Assembly (NCBI RefSeq): GCF_023015985.1
Contig: NZ_JALKAO010000001.1
Span: forward strand, 434,001-498,000
DNA length: 64,000 nt
Source of the DNA: Marivita sp. S6314
GTDB lineage: Bacteria > Pseudomonadota > Alphaproteobacteria > Rhodobacterales > Rhodobacteraceae
Direction of reading: 5' to 3'
Both the position numbers and the translations under genes were made by a program. Below are positions 51,354-59,386 of this stretch, piece by piece (within the stretch, counting starts at the first letter, position 1; the number at the start of each line of letters is the position of its first letter). A model generated the notes under the pieces. It did not search any database. It was not told the DNA's origin and saw nothing but the letters and a program-made list of their open reading frames with translations.

Positions 51354-52376
51354 TCAGCGCGGGATCGCTTTGAGCGACTCGCGCAGGCGCAGCGAGCTTT
51401 GCAATTCAATCGCACCGCCCGAACTGCGTTTTTCTACCATGTCGATCAACGCCGCCGCCGCGCGTTTGCCCATGTCACGATGCGGGACGTGAACGGTAGT
51501 CAAAGGCGGATTCACGATGCGCGCCAGCTCGATATCGTCAAACCCGGTGATCGACACATCGTCGGGGACAGACAGCCCAAGTTCGCGCACCTTGCGCATT
51601 GCCCCAACAGCCAGCACGTCATTGCCGCACATGATCGCGGTGGGCCGGTCGGCCCCTTTCATCAGCGTTTCGCAGGCCACAGCGCCGTTTTCGATCTCGT
51701 AGGGGGTTTCAATGACGGTCAGCGTCTCAAGCGGGATCGCCGCCTTGCGCAACCCGTCCCGAATGCCCTCAAGCCGTGCCCGCGCGCGATCATTGCCTTC
51801 GGTGATACCCGAAATCACCGCGATCTTGCGGTGGCCTAGTGATGTCACCGTTTCGGTCAGGGCACACATCGAGGCGCGATTGTCGAACCCAACGGTGGGC
51901 TGATCGCTATCCGGATCATAGACCCAGGCCGACAGCGACGGAACGCCCTGACGTTGCAGGTACCGATACAGCGCCGGGTCGCGGTCATGGCCGATCAAAA
52001 GCAGCCCGTCCGCCCCGCGCGCCACCAATGCGCGGATCTGTTCTTCCTCGATCTTGGGTTGATAGGCGGAACTGGACACCAGAAGCGTGTACCCCCGCGT
52101 GTGCAGTTCTTCCTGAAACGCCTGAAGCCCCCGCGCGAAGATCGCGTTTTCCATGGTCGGGATAATCGCACCGATGGTAAAGGTGCGCTTTGCCGCCATC
52201 ACGCGTGCGCCGAAATTGGGTGTATACCCAAGCTGTTCCACGGCATTCATCACGCGGATGCGGGTGCCTTCGACCACCCGGTCCGGTGAATTCAGACACC
52301 GCGACACCGTCGCTGTCGACACACCTGCAGTGCGTGCAACATCGTCCAATGTCGGAACAGATCGCATGTCTGACAT
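51354..52376 (-). CDS. LacI family transcriptional regulator
   Basis: A 340-residue regulator from MSDMRSVPT (ATG 52374-52376) with a LacI helix-turn-helix 'TLDDVARTAGVSTATVSRCL' and hinge 'GYTPNFGARVMAAKRTFTIG', then a periplasmic-binding-protein-like ligand domain with 'SITGFDDIELARIVNPPLTT'. It is divergent from the DHPS-type operon with two 14-bp palindromes between them, so it is the probable repressor. The inducer is likely DHPS or a catabolite of it, which is inference. Confidence 0.88.
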   Translation of the reverse strand: MSDMRSVPTLDDVARTAGVSTATVSRCLNSPDRVVEGTRIRVMNAVEQLGYTPNFGARVMAAKRTFTIGAIIPTMENAIFARGLQAFQEELHTRGYTLLVSSSAYQPKIEEEQIRALVARGADGLLLIGHDRDPALYRYLQRQGVPSLSAWVYDPDSDQPTVGFDNRASMCALTETVTSLGHRKIAVISGITEGNDRARARLEGIRDGLRKAAIPLETLTVIETPYEIENGAVACETLMKGADRPTAIMCGNDVLAVGAMRKVRELGLSVPDDVSITGFDDIELARIVNPPLTTVHVPHRDMGKRAAAALIDMVEKRSSGGAIELQSSLRLRESLKAIPR

Positions 52377-52447
52377 CAAGGGCCTTTTGTTCAAATCCGT
52401 CACTCGCAGGTTAGCATGAACATCAGTGTAAGGAAGTGCGACGAAAA

Positions 52448-52484
52448 TGTAAGCGCTTGCAAGATTCAAATGTAAGCGCTTACA
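52448..52484. promoter_or_regulatory. Paired LacI-type operators
   Basis: TGTAAGCGCTTGCA (52448-52461) and the perfect palindrome TGTAAGCGCTTACA (52471-52484), 23 bases centre to centre. Both match the GC-centred LacI/GalR operator form AAGCGCTT. They lie in the 146-base gap between lacI-type gene (start 52376) and the operon start (52523). Confidence 0.85.
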
Positions 52485-52522
52485 CTGAGGTCAGAATCAT
52501 TATCCGCTTTCGGGGGTTCGGG

Positions 52523-52708
52523 ATGTTTTTGATCGCTTCACTTGTCGTCTTTGTCGTTTATTTCGCCAATGTTGCGCTTGGTGCGATGTCCAATTCAGCC
52601 TTCCTGGGAGACGTTGGCGAAATGCTGGTTCTGTTCGCTGCTTCGATCCTGTTCGTCGTGGCGATTCTTCGAAAAGAGGCTGACCGGAACAAAAAAAACG
52701 GTGGCTGA
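52523..52708 (+). CDS. Small membrane protein leading the TRAP operon
   Basis: A 61-residue protein with two hydrophobic segments (about residues 2-22 and 33-52) and a basic tail ('LRKEADRNKKNGG'). It starts at ATG 52523, preceded by a G-rich ribosome site. It is the first gene of the operon, 22 bases before the TRAP binding protein. Such a small protein is often found next to this TRAP type; role unknown. Confidence 0.65.
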   Translation: MFLIASLVVFVVYFANVALGAMSNSAFLGDVGEMLVLFAASILFVVAILRKEADRNKKNGG

Positions 52709-52730
52709 AGGTCCATTGGGAGGAGACCAA

Positions 52731-53879
52731 ATGACTGATGATCGCAAAGAGCTCGAGTCCATCGAGCGCCGCAATTTTCTGAAAGTAATGAGCACGGGTG
52801 GCTTTACCGCAGCTGTGGTCGCTGGCGCGGGTGGTCTGCTCTGGTCGTCAGAAGCAGCAGCACAATCCGCAAACGAAGAGCGGGAGCGCGAACAGGCTGC
52901 CGAGCACACCATGGTGATCGCAACCGCCTACGTGCTTGGTGCGTCGCGCAGCTATCCGATCATGCAACTGGATCTCAAGGAAAACATCCAGAACGCAACC
53001 AACGGCAAGGTTTACGTGAAACTGGCCCCCGGTGGTCAGCTTGGCGCAGGGGGTGCGCTGGTTCAGGCGGTTCAGGGTGGCACAATTCAGGCCGCGCAGC
53101 ATTCGCTGGCCAATTTCGCACCGTTTGCATCCACAGTTGACCTGATCAACATGCCGTATCTTTGCGGGTCCAATCAGCGCTTCACAAACCTTGTGAATTC
53201 CGACTTCTGGAACACCGAAGTGCACCCGAAGGTCGAGGCTGCGGGGTTCAAAGCCCTGTTCTATGTCAACATCGATCCGCGCGTTGTTGCGGTACGCAAG
53301 GGCGGCGCTGGCGCGGTTCTGAGCCCAAGCGATCTGAGCGGCGTGAAGTTCCGCGTACCCGGCTCCAAGATGCTGCAGCAATACTACCGCATGGTCGGCG
53401 CGAACCCGACACCGGTTGCCTGGGGTGAAACGCCATCCGCGATCAAGCAAGGCGTGGCGGATGCGCTCGATCCGTCCGTGGGCGCGCTGTATGTGTTCGG
53501 TTTCAAGGACATCCTCAGCCACGTGACCTTCACGCAGGCGGTCCCGGACAGCCAGGTCTATTCCTGTAACCTGGAGTGGTTCAATTCGATGCCTGCCGAC
53601 GTTCAGGAAGGCATCATGTGGGGGTCAGAGATGACCGCGCACCAGAACCTGTCCAAGGTTCCGTCGGCCCGCGCCTATGCCATGGCCGAGCTGGCCAAGG
53701 CCGGCGTGGAGTTCCACTCGCTCAGTGATGATCAGCTTGGCGAATGGAAGGAAGCGGGCGGATATCAGCGTGCGGAATGGGACGAGTTCAAAACTGAACT
53801 GGCCGGTTCCATGGACGCGTTTGCCAAAATGGAAGAAGCCGCCGGGACGCAAGGCAAGTACTACGTCCACGACGCATGA
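52731..53879 (+). CDS. hpsK: TRAP transporter substrate-binding protein, DHPS-type
   Basis: Periplasmic receptor of 382 residues, from ATG 52731 with GGGAGGAG upstream. The N-terminus has a Tat-type signal: 'SIERRNFLKVMSTGGFTAA' with Arg-Arg, then Ala-rich cleavage. The mature protein has the DctP family features 'YPIMQLDLKENIQNATNGKV' and the arginine-containing ligand site 'GVKFRVPGSKMLQQYYRMVGA' (given in part). By context with hpsN, hpsO and hpsP it probably binds dihydroxypropanesulfonate. The name hpsK follows the Ruegeria pomeroyi gene set and is by context. Confidence 0.82.
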   Translation: MTDDRKELESIERRNFLKVMSTGGFTAAVVAGAGGLLWSSEAAAQSANEEREREQAAEHTMVIATAYVLGASRSYPIMQLDLKENIQNATNGKVYVKLAPGGQLGAGGALVQAVQGGTIQAAQHSLANFAPFASTVDLINMPYLCGSNQRFTNLVNSDFWNTEVHPKVEAAGFKALFYVNIDPRVVAVRKGGAGAVLSPSDLSGVKFRVPGSKMLQQYYRMVGANPTPVAWGETPSAIKQGVADALDPSVGALYVFGFKDILSHVTFTQAVPDSQVYSCNLEWFNSMPADVQEGIMWGSEMTAHQNLSKVPSARAYAMAELAKAGVEFHSLSDDQLGEWKEAGGYQRAEWDEFKTELAGSMDAFAKMEEAAGTQGKYYVHDA

Positions 53880-53886
53880 CGTCACG

Positions 53887-53920
53887 GGCGGGCGCGGGAT
53901 ACCGCGCTCGCCTGCTTTTT
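53887..53920 (+). terminator. Attenuating hairpin after the TRAP binding protein gene
   Basis: GGCGGGCGCGG (53887-53897) pairs with CCGCGCTCGCC (53902-53912), one G-U pair, loop GATA, then TGCTTTTTC (five T). This is a good Rho-independent terminator between the binding protein and the permease genes, so most transcripts may stop here and give more binding protein than permease. Confidence 0.82.
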
Positions 53921-53995
53921 CATGTCTTCTCAGCATAGACACCCAACGCGCGGAGCCGCGTGACGCCTGATCTATGCGCACCGAAAGGACACGCT

Positions 53996-54508
53996 ATGTC
54001 TGTCTGGCGCCGAATTGACCGGGATGCCGAGCGTTGGTTGCTTCTCGTGTTTTACGTGATGCTGGTCGCCACGATGGCCATCGAAGTGCTGCGGCGGGAG
54101 GTCTTTTCGTACTCCTCGATCTGGGGCGAAGAGATTGTCCGCTATTCCTTTATCTACCTGGCATGGGTCGGGGCCGCAGCGGCGGTCAAGGAACGTGCGC
54201 ATATCCGGATAGATGTGGTGATGCATTACCTCGGGCCCCGGACCAAGGCGCTGCTCTACATCTTTGGCGATCTGGTCATGTTCGGCGTCGCGATCATCGC
54301 GCTCTTCTGGTCTTTGGAGACGGTACACGTCTCGTACAAATTCGGGTCCGTGACCCACGGGTTACGCATTTCCAACGTGTGGTTCCTGATGGCCGTGCCG
54401 TTGGGGTTTACCCTGATGATCTGGCGCTTGATCCAATCCCTGCTGCGCGATGTGCGGTCTCTTCGTGACGGAACCCCCGTCTACGAAGGCGACAAGCTGT
54501 TTGATTAA
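53996..54508 (+). CDS. hpsL: TRAP transporter small permease subunit
   Basis: A 170-residue DctQ-type protein with four membrane helices: 'LLLVFYVMLVATMAIEVLRR' first, then the family motif 'WGEEIVRYSFIYLAWVGAAA' with the conserved Glu-Glu/Arg pattern, then two more. The start at MSVWRRIDR has GAAAGGAC upstream. It works with the DctM-type subunit to form the membrane complex. Confidence 0.85.
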   Translation: MSVWRRIDRDAERWLLLVFYVMLVATMAIEVLRREVFSYSSIWGEEIVRYSFIYLAWVGAAAAVKERAHIRIDVVMHYLGPRTKALLYIFGDLVMFGVAIIALFWSLETVHVSYKFGSVTHGLRISNVWFLMAVPLGFTLMIWRLIQSLLRDVRSLRDGTPVYEGDKLFD

Positions 54509-54520
54509 GGAGCCTGAGAG

Positions 54521-55849
54521 ATGCTTTGGCAAACCATGAACCAAACAGTCGAGCTGGGCTGGGATTTCTACGCCCCGGTGATCCTGTTTGTTGTGCTGAT
54601 CGCGCTGGCCGTCCCGGTCTGGGCCGCCATCGGCACATCGGCCATCACCATGCTGCTGATGTCCGGCGACCTGCCGTTGAGCCTTGTGGGCGAAAAGCTG
54701 TTCTCCGGGATCGACGCCTTTGCCCTGACCGCGGTGCCGCTGTTCATCCTGACGGGGGACGTTCTGGTCCGAACCGGGTTATCGCGCAAGTTTCTGGACG
54801 TGGCCGAAGCGCTGACCTGCTTTGCCAAGGGCGGCTTTGGATCCGCCACCGTTCTTGTCTGTGGCATGTTCGCGGCGATCTCGGGATCGGATGCGGCGGG
54901 GGCTGCGGCGGTGGGTCGGATGACCATCGCGCGGCTTGTGGAAAGCGGCTACCCCCGCCCCTATGCCTGTGCGCTGGTTGCGGCGGGTGCCTGTACCGGC
55001 ATCCTGATCCCGCCGTCGATCGCCTATATCATCATCGGCCTTGTGCTGGGCATATCGGCATCCACGCTGTTTCTTGCCGCGCTGATCCCCGGATTGGCCA
55101 TCCTTGTTTCGATCCTGATCACCAACCTGATCATGAACCGCATCTACAAGTATGAAGGCGGCGGCAACATGTCGATGGGCGAATGGGGCGGCAACCTTGT
55201 CCGCGCGCTCAAATCCGGCTGGTATGCGTTTATCGTGCCGGGCATCATCTTTTACGGCATCTTCTCGGGGCGTCTGACCCCAACCGAAGCCGGTGCGACG
55301 GCGGTTGTTGTGACAATCATCATGGGTTTCATTCTGCGCACCCTGTCCTTTGCCGATTTCCCGGCGATGCTGGTCAGCTCGGCCAAGGTGAACGGGGTGA
55401 TCCTGCCCATCATCGCATTCTCGGCCCCGCTGGCCGAAGCGCTGGCGATCATGGGCGTTCCACAGGGGTTCGTGGCCTCCGTGACCAGCCTGACCGAAGA
55501 GCCATGGATCCTGATCCTTCTGATGATCGGCATCCTGATCGCCGCAGGCTGCGTGATGGAAACAACGCCCAACATCGTGATCCTTGCGCCGATCCTGCTG
55601 CCGCTCGCGGAGAACATCGGCATGAACGAGATCCAGTTCTGTATCATGATGATCACCGCCTTGGGGGTCGGCTTTATCACCCCGCCCCTTGGGCTGAACC
55701 TTTTCGTCGTTTCGGGAATAACCGGAGAATCGATCCTCAAGATCGCCGTCTACGCCGTTCCCTTTGTGCTTTGCATGTTTGTCGTGGTGCTTCTGATCGC
55801 ATACATCCCGTCGATCTCGACCACGCTCTTGCCTGATATCTACAAGTAG
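54521..55849 (+). CDS. hpsM: TRAP transporter large permease subunit
   Basis: A 442-residue DctM-type protein with about 12 membrane segments. Characteristic stretches are 'SGSDAAGAAAVGRMTIARLV' and 'ACTGILIPPSIAYIIIGLV', plus the C-terminal repeat 'ITPPLGLNLFVVSGITGESI'. It lies 12 bases after the small permease stop, with AAGGAG upstream. Na+-driven uptake of the organic acid or sulfonate is expected for this family. Confidence 0.88.
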   Translation: MLWQTMNQTVELGWDFYAPVILFVVLIALAVPVWAAIGTSAITMLLMSGDLPLSLVGEKLFSGIDAFALTAVPLFILTGDVLVRTGLSRKFLDVAEALTCFAKGGFGSATVLVCGMFAAISGSDAAGAAAVGRMTIARLVESGYPRPYACALVAAGACTGILIPPSIAYIIIGLVLGISASTLFLAALIPGLAILVSILITNLIMNRIYKYEGGGNMSMGEWGGNLVRALKSGWYAFIVPGIIFYGIFSGRLTPTEAGATAVVVTIIMGFILRTLSFADFPAMLVSSAKVNGVILPIIAFSAPLAEALAIMGVPQGFVASVTSLTEEPWILILLMIGILIAAGCVMETTPNIVILAPILLPLAENIGMNEIQFCIMMITALGVGFITPPLGLNLFVVSGITGESILKIAVYAVPFVLCMFVVVLLIAYIPSISTTLLPDIYK

Positions 55850-55861
55850 GACCTTCCTCAC

Positions 55862-57169
55862 ATGACACGTGAATACCTGAAAAAAGCGACCCTGACGGCC
55901 AAATCGGATGCGTCCGAAGTGCATGAGACGGTCAAGTCAATCCTTGCGGATATCGAGGCGGGCGGCGACGCAACGGCGATGGACTATGCGGCCAAGTTCG
56001 ACAAATACGAAGGCAACGTCCTGCTCACAGCCGAAGACATCGAAGCGGCCTGTGCTTTGGTGCCGGACAAGCTCAAGCGCGATATCGAATTTGCCCATGC
56101 CAATGTGAAACGGTTCGCCGAAGCGCAGAAAGCAACGGTATCGGATGTCGAGGTCGAGATCGTGCCGGGCATGATTGCCGGGCAAAAGGCGATCCCGGTG
56201 GATGCGGCGGGCTGTTACGTGCCCGGCGGGCGCTACAGCCACATCGCGTCTGCAATCATGACGGTGACCACCGCCAAGGTTGCGGGCTGTCATCACATCA
56301 CCGCCTGTTCCCCACCCCGCCCCGGCGTGGGTGTGGCGCCGGCCATCGTCTTTGCCGCGCATATCTGCGGGGCCGACAAGATCATGGCGATGGGCGGTGT
56401 GCAGGGCGTGGCCGCGATGACCTTTGGCCTGTTCGGTTTGCCCAAAGCCAATATCCTTGTCGGCCCCGGCAACCAGTTCGTCGCCGAAGCCAAGCGCATC
56501 CTGTTCGGCCGCGTCGGCATCGACATGATCGCTGGACCGACCGACAGCCTGATCCTAGCCGACAAAACCGCCGATCCGCATATCGTGGCCACGGACCTCG
56601 TGAGCCAGGCCGAGCATGGCTACAATTCGCCTGTCTGGCTGGTCACTGATGATCGCGCGCTGGCCGAGACCGTGATGGACATGGTGCCCGGTCTGATCGA
56701 CGACCTGCCCGAGCTGAACAGCCAGAACGCCGCCGCCGCGTGGCGCGACTATGCCGAGGTGATCGTTTGCAGCGACCGCGAGGAAATGGCCGCCTGTTCC
56801 GATGATTACGCGCCCGAGCATCTGACCGTTCAGGCCGAGGATCTGGATTGGTGGCTGGACCGGCTGACCTGTTACGGATCGCTGTTCCTTGGCGAAGAAA
56901 CCACCGTGTCCTATGGCGACAAGGCAACCGGCACGAACCATGTTCTGCCCACGTCCGGCGCGGCCAGCTATACCGGCGGTCTGTCGGTGCACAAATACAT
57001 GAAGATCGTTACCTGGCAGCGCGCCACCCGCGAAGGGTCGCGGGCGGTGGCCGAAGCAACGGCGCGGATTTCGCGGCTTGAAGGCATGGAAGGCCACGCG
57101 CGGGCGGCTGATGTTCGACTGGCCAAGTACTTCCCAGGCGTGAATTTCGACCTGACCGCCGATGGCTGA
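55862..57169 (+). CDS. hpsN: Sulfopropanediol 3-dehydrogenase (HpsN, HisD-like)
   Basis: A 435-residue enzyme of the histidinol dehydrogenase fold. Motifs are 'DAAGCYVPGGRYSHIASAIM', 'GVGVAPAIVFAAHICGADKI', 'DMIAGPTDSLILADKT' and 'DLVSQAEHGYNSPVWLV', in which positions used by true HisD (AGPSEVLV, AEHD) are changed. HpsN oxidises (R)-dihydroxypropanesulfonate (DHPS) to sulfolactate with NAD+. The TRAP transporter, SDR and zinc dehydrogenase around it make the DHPS assignment much more likely than histidine synthesis. It overlaps the next gene by 8 bases. Confidence 0.85.
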   Translation: MTREYLKKATLTAKSDASEVHETVKSILADIEAGGDATAMDYAAKFDKYEGNVLLTAEDIEAACALVPDKLKRDIEFAHANVKRFAEAQKATVSDVEVEIVPGMIAGQKAIPVDAAGCYVPGGRYSHIASAIMTVTTAKVAGCHHITACSPPRPGVGVAPAIVFAAHICGADKIMAMGGVQGVAAMTFGLFGLPKANILVGPGNQFVAEAKRILFGRVGIDMIAGPTDSLILADKTADPHIVATDLVSQAEHGYNSPVWLVTDDRALAETVMDMVPGLIDDLPELNSQNAAAAWRDYAEVIVCSDREEMAACSDDYAPEHLTVQAEDLDWWLDRLTCYGSLFLGEETTVSYGDKATGTNHVLPTSGAASYTGGLSVHKYMKIVTWQRATREGSRAVAEATARISRLEGMEGHARAADVRLAKYFPGVNFDLTADG

Positions 57170-57923
57170 CACGGCCCGATTGTTTGACCTGACCGGGCGC
57201 GTTGCCGTGGTCACCGGGGCCAGTTCCGGCCTTGGTCGCCGCGCGGCGGTGACACTGGCGGCGGCAGGGGCGAAGGTGGTTGGCGTCGCCCGGCGCAGAG
57301 ATGCGCTGGCCGATCTGTGCACGGAAATTGGCGAGGCCGCAGCGTATGTCGTGGCCGATGTGGCGGATCGCGCGGCGATGGATGACCTCACGGCGGCTTT
57401 GACCGCGCCGTTCGGATCCCCCGATATCGTGGTCCACGCCGCCGGGATCAACACGCGCGAAGCCGCCGACGATGTGACGCCCGAAGGCTGGGACACAACG
57501 CTTGCCCTGAACCTGTCAGCGCCGTTTTTCCTGTCTCAGGCGCTGGTTCCGGCCATGAAAGCCAAAAGCTGGGGCCGGATCGTCAACTTTGCGTCCCTGC
57601 AGACCACCCGCGCGTTTCCCGGCGGAATTGCCTATGGCGCAACCAAGGCCGGGATCGGCCAACTGACCCGTGCCATGGCCGAAGCATGGTCGCGCGATGG
57701 CATCAACGCCAACGCCATTGGACCGGGGTTTTTCCCGACCGAACTGACCGAGGCCGTGTTTTCGGACCCGGATCGCGCGGCCCGCAATGCGGCGCAGACC
57801 TGCATTCAGCGCAACGGTCGGATGGACGACATGGACGGACCGTTGCTGTTTCTGTGTTCGGACGCGTCATCTTACGTCACCGGTCAGGTTCTGATGGTGG
57901 ACGGGGGGTTTACCGCGAAATGA
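57162..57923 (+). CDS. hpsO: Short-chain dehydrogenase, probable DHPS 2-dehydrogenase (HpsO)
   Basis: A 253-residue SDR with the cofactor motif Thr18-Gly-x3-Gly-x-Gly25 in 'VVTGASSGLGRRAAV', 'VVHAAGINTRE' and catalytic Ser145, Tyr158 and Lys162 in 'AYGATKAG'. Its ATG lies in the hpsN stop (ATGGCTGA). In known DHPS loci HpsO and HpsP interconvert the DHPS enantiomers through a ketone, so the two encode the racemising pair. Which enantiomer it takes is not readable here. Confidence 0.8.
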   Translation: MADTARLFDLTGRVAVVTGASSGLGRRAAVTLAAAGAKVVGVARRRDALADLCTEIGEAAAYVVADVADRAAMDDLTAALTAPFGSPDIVVHAAGINTREAADDVTPEGWDTTLALNLSAPFFLSQALVPAMKAKSWGRIVNFASLQTTRAFPGGIAYGATKAGIGQLTRAMAEAWSRDGINANAIGPGFFPTELTEAVFSDPDRAARNAAQTCIQRNGRMDDMDGPLLFLCSDASSYVTGQVLMVDGGFTAK

Positions 57924-58900
57924 AGGCCTTGGTGTATGACGGGGTTGAGACCCTCACCTATCGCGACATGCCGGATCCGGAACCGCAGCCCGGTGAACAC
58001 GTGATCCGCATTGATGCGGTGGGGATTTGCGGGTCAGACATGCACGCCTATCTGGGGCATGATGATCGCCGCCCTGCCCCGTTGATCCTTGGTCACGAAG
58101 CCGCTGGTGTGATCGAGGCCGGACCCCTTGCGGGCAAACGGGTCACTGTGAATCCGCTGGTCACATGTGGGGCCTGTCCCGCCTGTAGCAATCAGCGCGA
58201 AAACCTGTGCCCCGACCGGCAGATCATCTCGATGATGCCGCGCCAGGGCGCGTTTGCGCAGTTTGTCTCGATGCCAGAGACCAATCTGGTCGAGGTTCCG
58301 GAAACCGTGTCGCTGACACATGCCGCGCTGGCCGAACCTTTGGCGGTCAGCTGGCACGCCGCGCGGCTTGCGCTTGACGCGCTTCATCCCGGGATGGAGC
58401 GCAAGGCTCTGGTCATCGGCGGCGGGGCGATTGGATTGGCGGCGTCACTGGCGCTCAAGGCGATGGGTGTGCCGGACGTGACGCTTGTGGAACCCAATGA
58501 CGCGCGGCGTGCGTTTCTGGCGGACACCTGTGGTGAGACGGTTGTGACCCGAACCGACGCGGCATTCCCGCTGGTGATCGACGCGGTGGGCTATGCCGCA
58601 ACGCGGGCCATGGCCTCGGCACAGGCGCTGCCCGGCGGGGTGATTGCCCATGTCGGATTGGGGGACGACCTTGGCGGTCTGGATGTGCGGCGCATGACAC
58701 TGCAAGAGATCACGTTTATCGGCACCTACACATATACCGCGCAAGATTTCCGTGACACCGCGCAGGCCATTTTCGACGGCACGCTTGGAACGCTGAACTG
58801 GATCGAAACCCGCCGCCTTGCAGAGGGTGCAAACGCGTTCCGCGACTTGCGCGCGGGACGGGTTGCAACACCCAAAATCGTTCTGGAGCCATGGACCTGA
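57920..58900 (+). CDS. hpsP: Zinc-dependent alcohol dehydrogenase, probable DHPS 2-dehydrogenase (HpsP)
   Basis: A 326-residue MDR enzyme starting MKALVYDG (ATG 57920, overlapping the hpsO stop in ATGA). Catalytic zinc ligands are Cys37 and His59-Glu60 ('GHEAAG'); structural zinc cysteines 83, 86, 89 and 97 ('CGACPACSNQRENLC'). The nucleotide fold is 'VIGGGAIGLAASLAL'. With HpsO it is expected to convert the DHPS enantiomers. Co-directional and overlapping with hpsO indicates coupled expression. Confidence 0.83.
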   Translation: MKALVYDGVETLTYRDMPDPEPQPGEHVIRIDAVGICGSDMHAYLGHDDRRPAPLILGHEAAGVIEAGPLAGKRVTVNPLVTCGACPACSNQRENLCPDRQIISMMPRQGAFAQFVSMPETNLVEVPETVSLTHAALAEPLAVSWHAARLALDALHPGMERKALVIGGGAIGLAASLALKAMGVPDVTLVEPNDARRAFLADTCGETVVTRTDAAFPLVIDAVGYAATRAMASAQALPGGVIAHVGLGDDLGGLDVRRMTLQEITFIGTYTYTAQDFRDTAQAIFDGTLGTLNWIETRRLAEGANAFRDLRAGRVATPKIVLEPWT

Positions 58901-58930
58901 AACGGATCTGCGCAGATTAGGAGACACGAC

Positions 58931-59344
58931 ATGTATAAGAAAATCCTTGTTCCCATGGCGCTTGACCACGGGATTTCGCCGCAAACGCTTGAGATCGCAC
59001 GGGTTCTGGCCAATGACGGCGCAGAGATCGTTGCACTGCACGTCTACGAAGCGCCGCAGGGATCGGTGAAGGCATACCTAGATGAAGAGGTGGTGAAAGC
59101 CGGATTTGACCACGCGAAAACCAGCATGGCGCAAAAGCTGGAGGGCATCGACGGCGTGACCCCGGTGATGGTCACAGGGCATTCCGCACGGACCATTATC
59201 GATTATGCCAAGGCGCATGATTTCGATTGTATCGTGATCGGATCGCACAAACCGGGCCTGAGCGATTTCTTTCTGGGATCGACCGCAGCGCGCGTTGTGC
59301 GTCACGCCCCCTGCGCCGTGCATATCCACCGCGACGCCGACTGA
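58931..59344 (+). CDS. Universal stress protein, UspA type
   Basis: A 137-residue single-domain Usp: 'MYKKILVPMALDHG' at the N-terminus and the ATP-binding signature Gly-x2-Gly-x9-Gly-Ser in 'GSHKPGLSDFFLGSTAARVV'. It follows hpsP by 30 bases in the operon. Usp genes are often carried in sulfonate, ectoine and TRAP-linked clusters; the reason is not known. Confidence 0.85.
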   Translation: MYKKILVPMALDHGISPQTLEIARVLANDGAEIVALHVYEAPQGSVKAYLDEEVVKAGFDHAKTSMAQKLEGIDGVTPVMVTGHSARTIIDYAKAHDFDCIVIGSHKPGLSDFFLGSTAARVVRHAPCAVHIHRDAD

Positions 59345-59386
59345 CGCGCTGACACCAGCCCTGCAACAGCCCGGAGCGCCTGATCC

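Noticed and set aside
55862-57169. Calling the HisD-fold protein a histidinol dehydrogenase of histidine synthesis
   Set aside because: The gene lies in a TRAP/SDR/ADH operon under a LacI regulator, and family motifs differ from biosynthetic HisD; HpsN explains context and sequence better.
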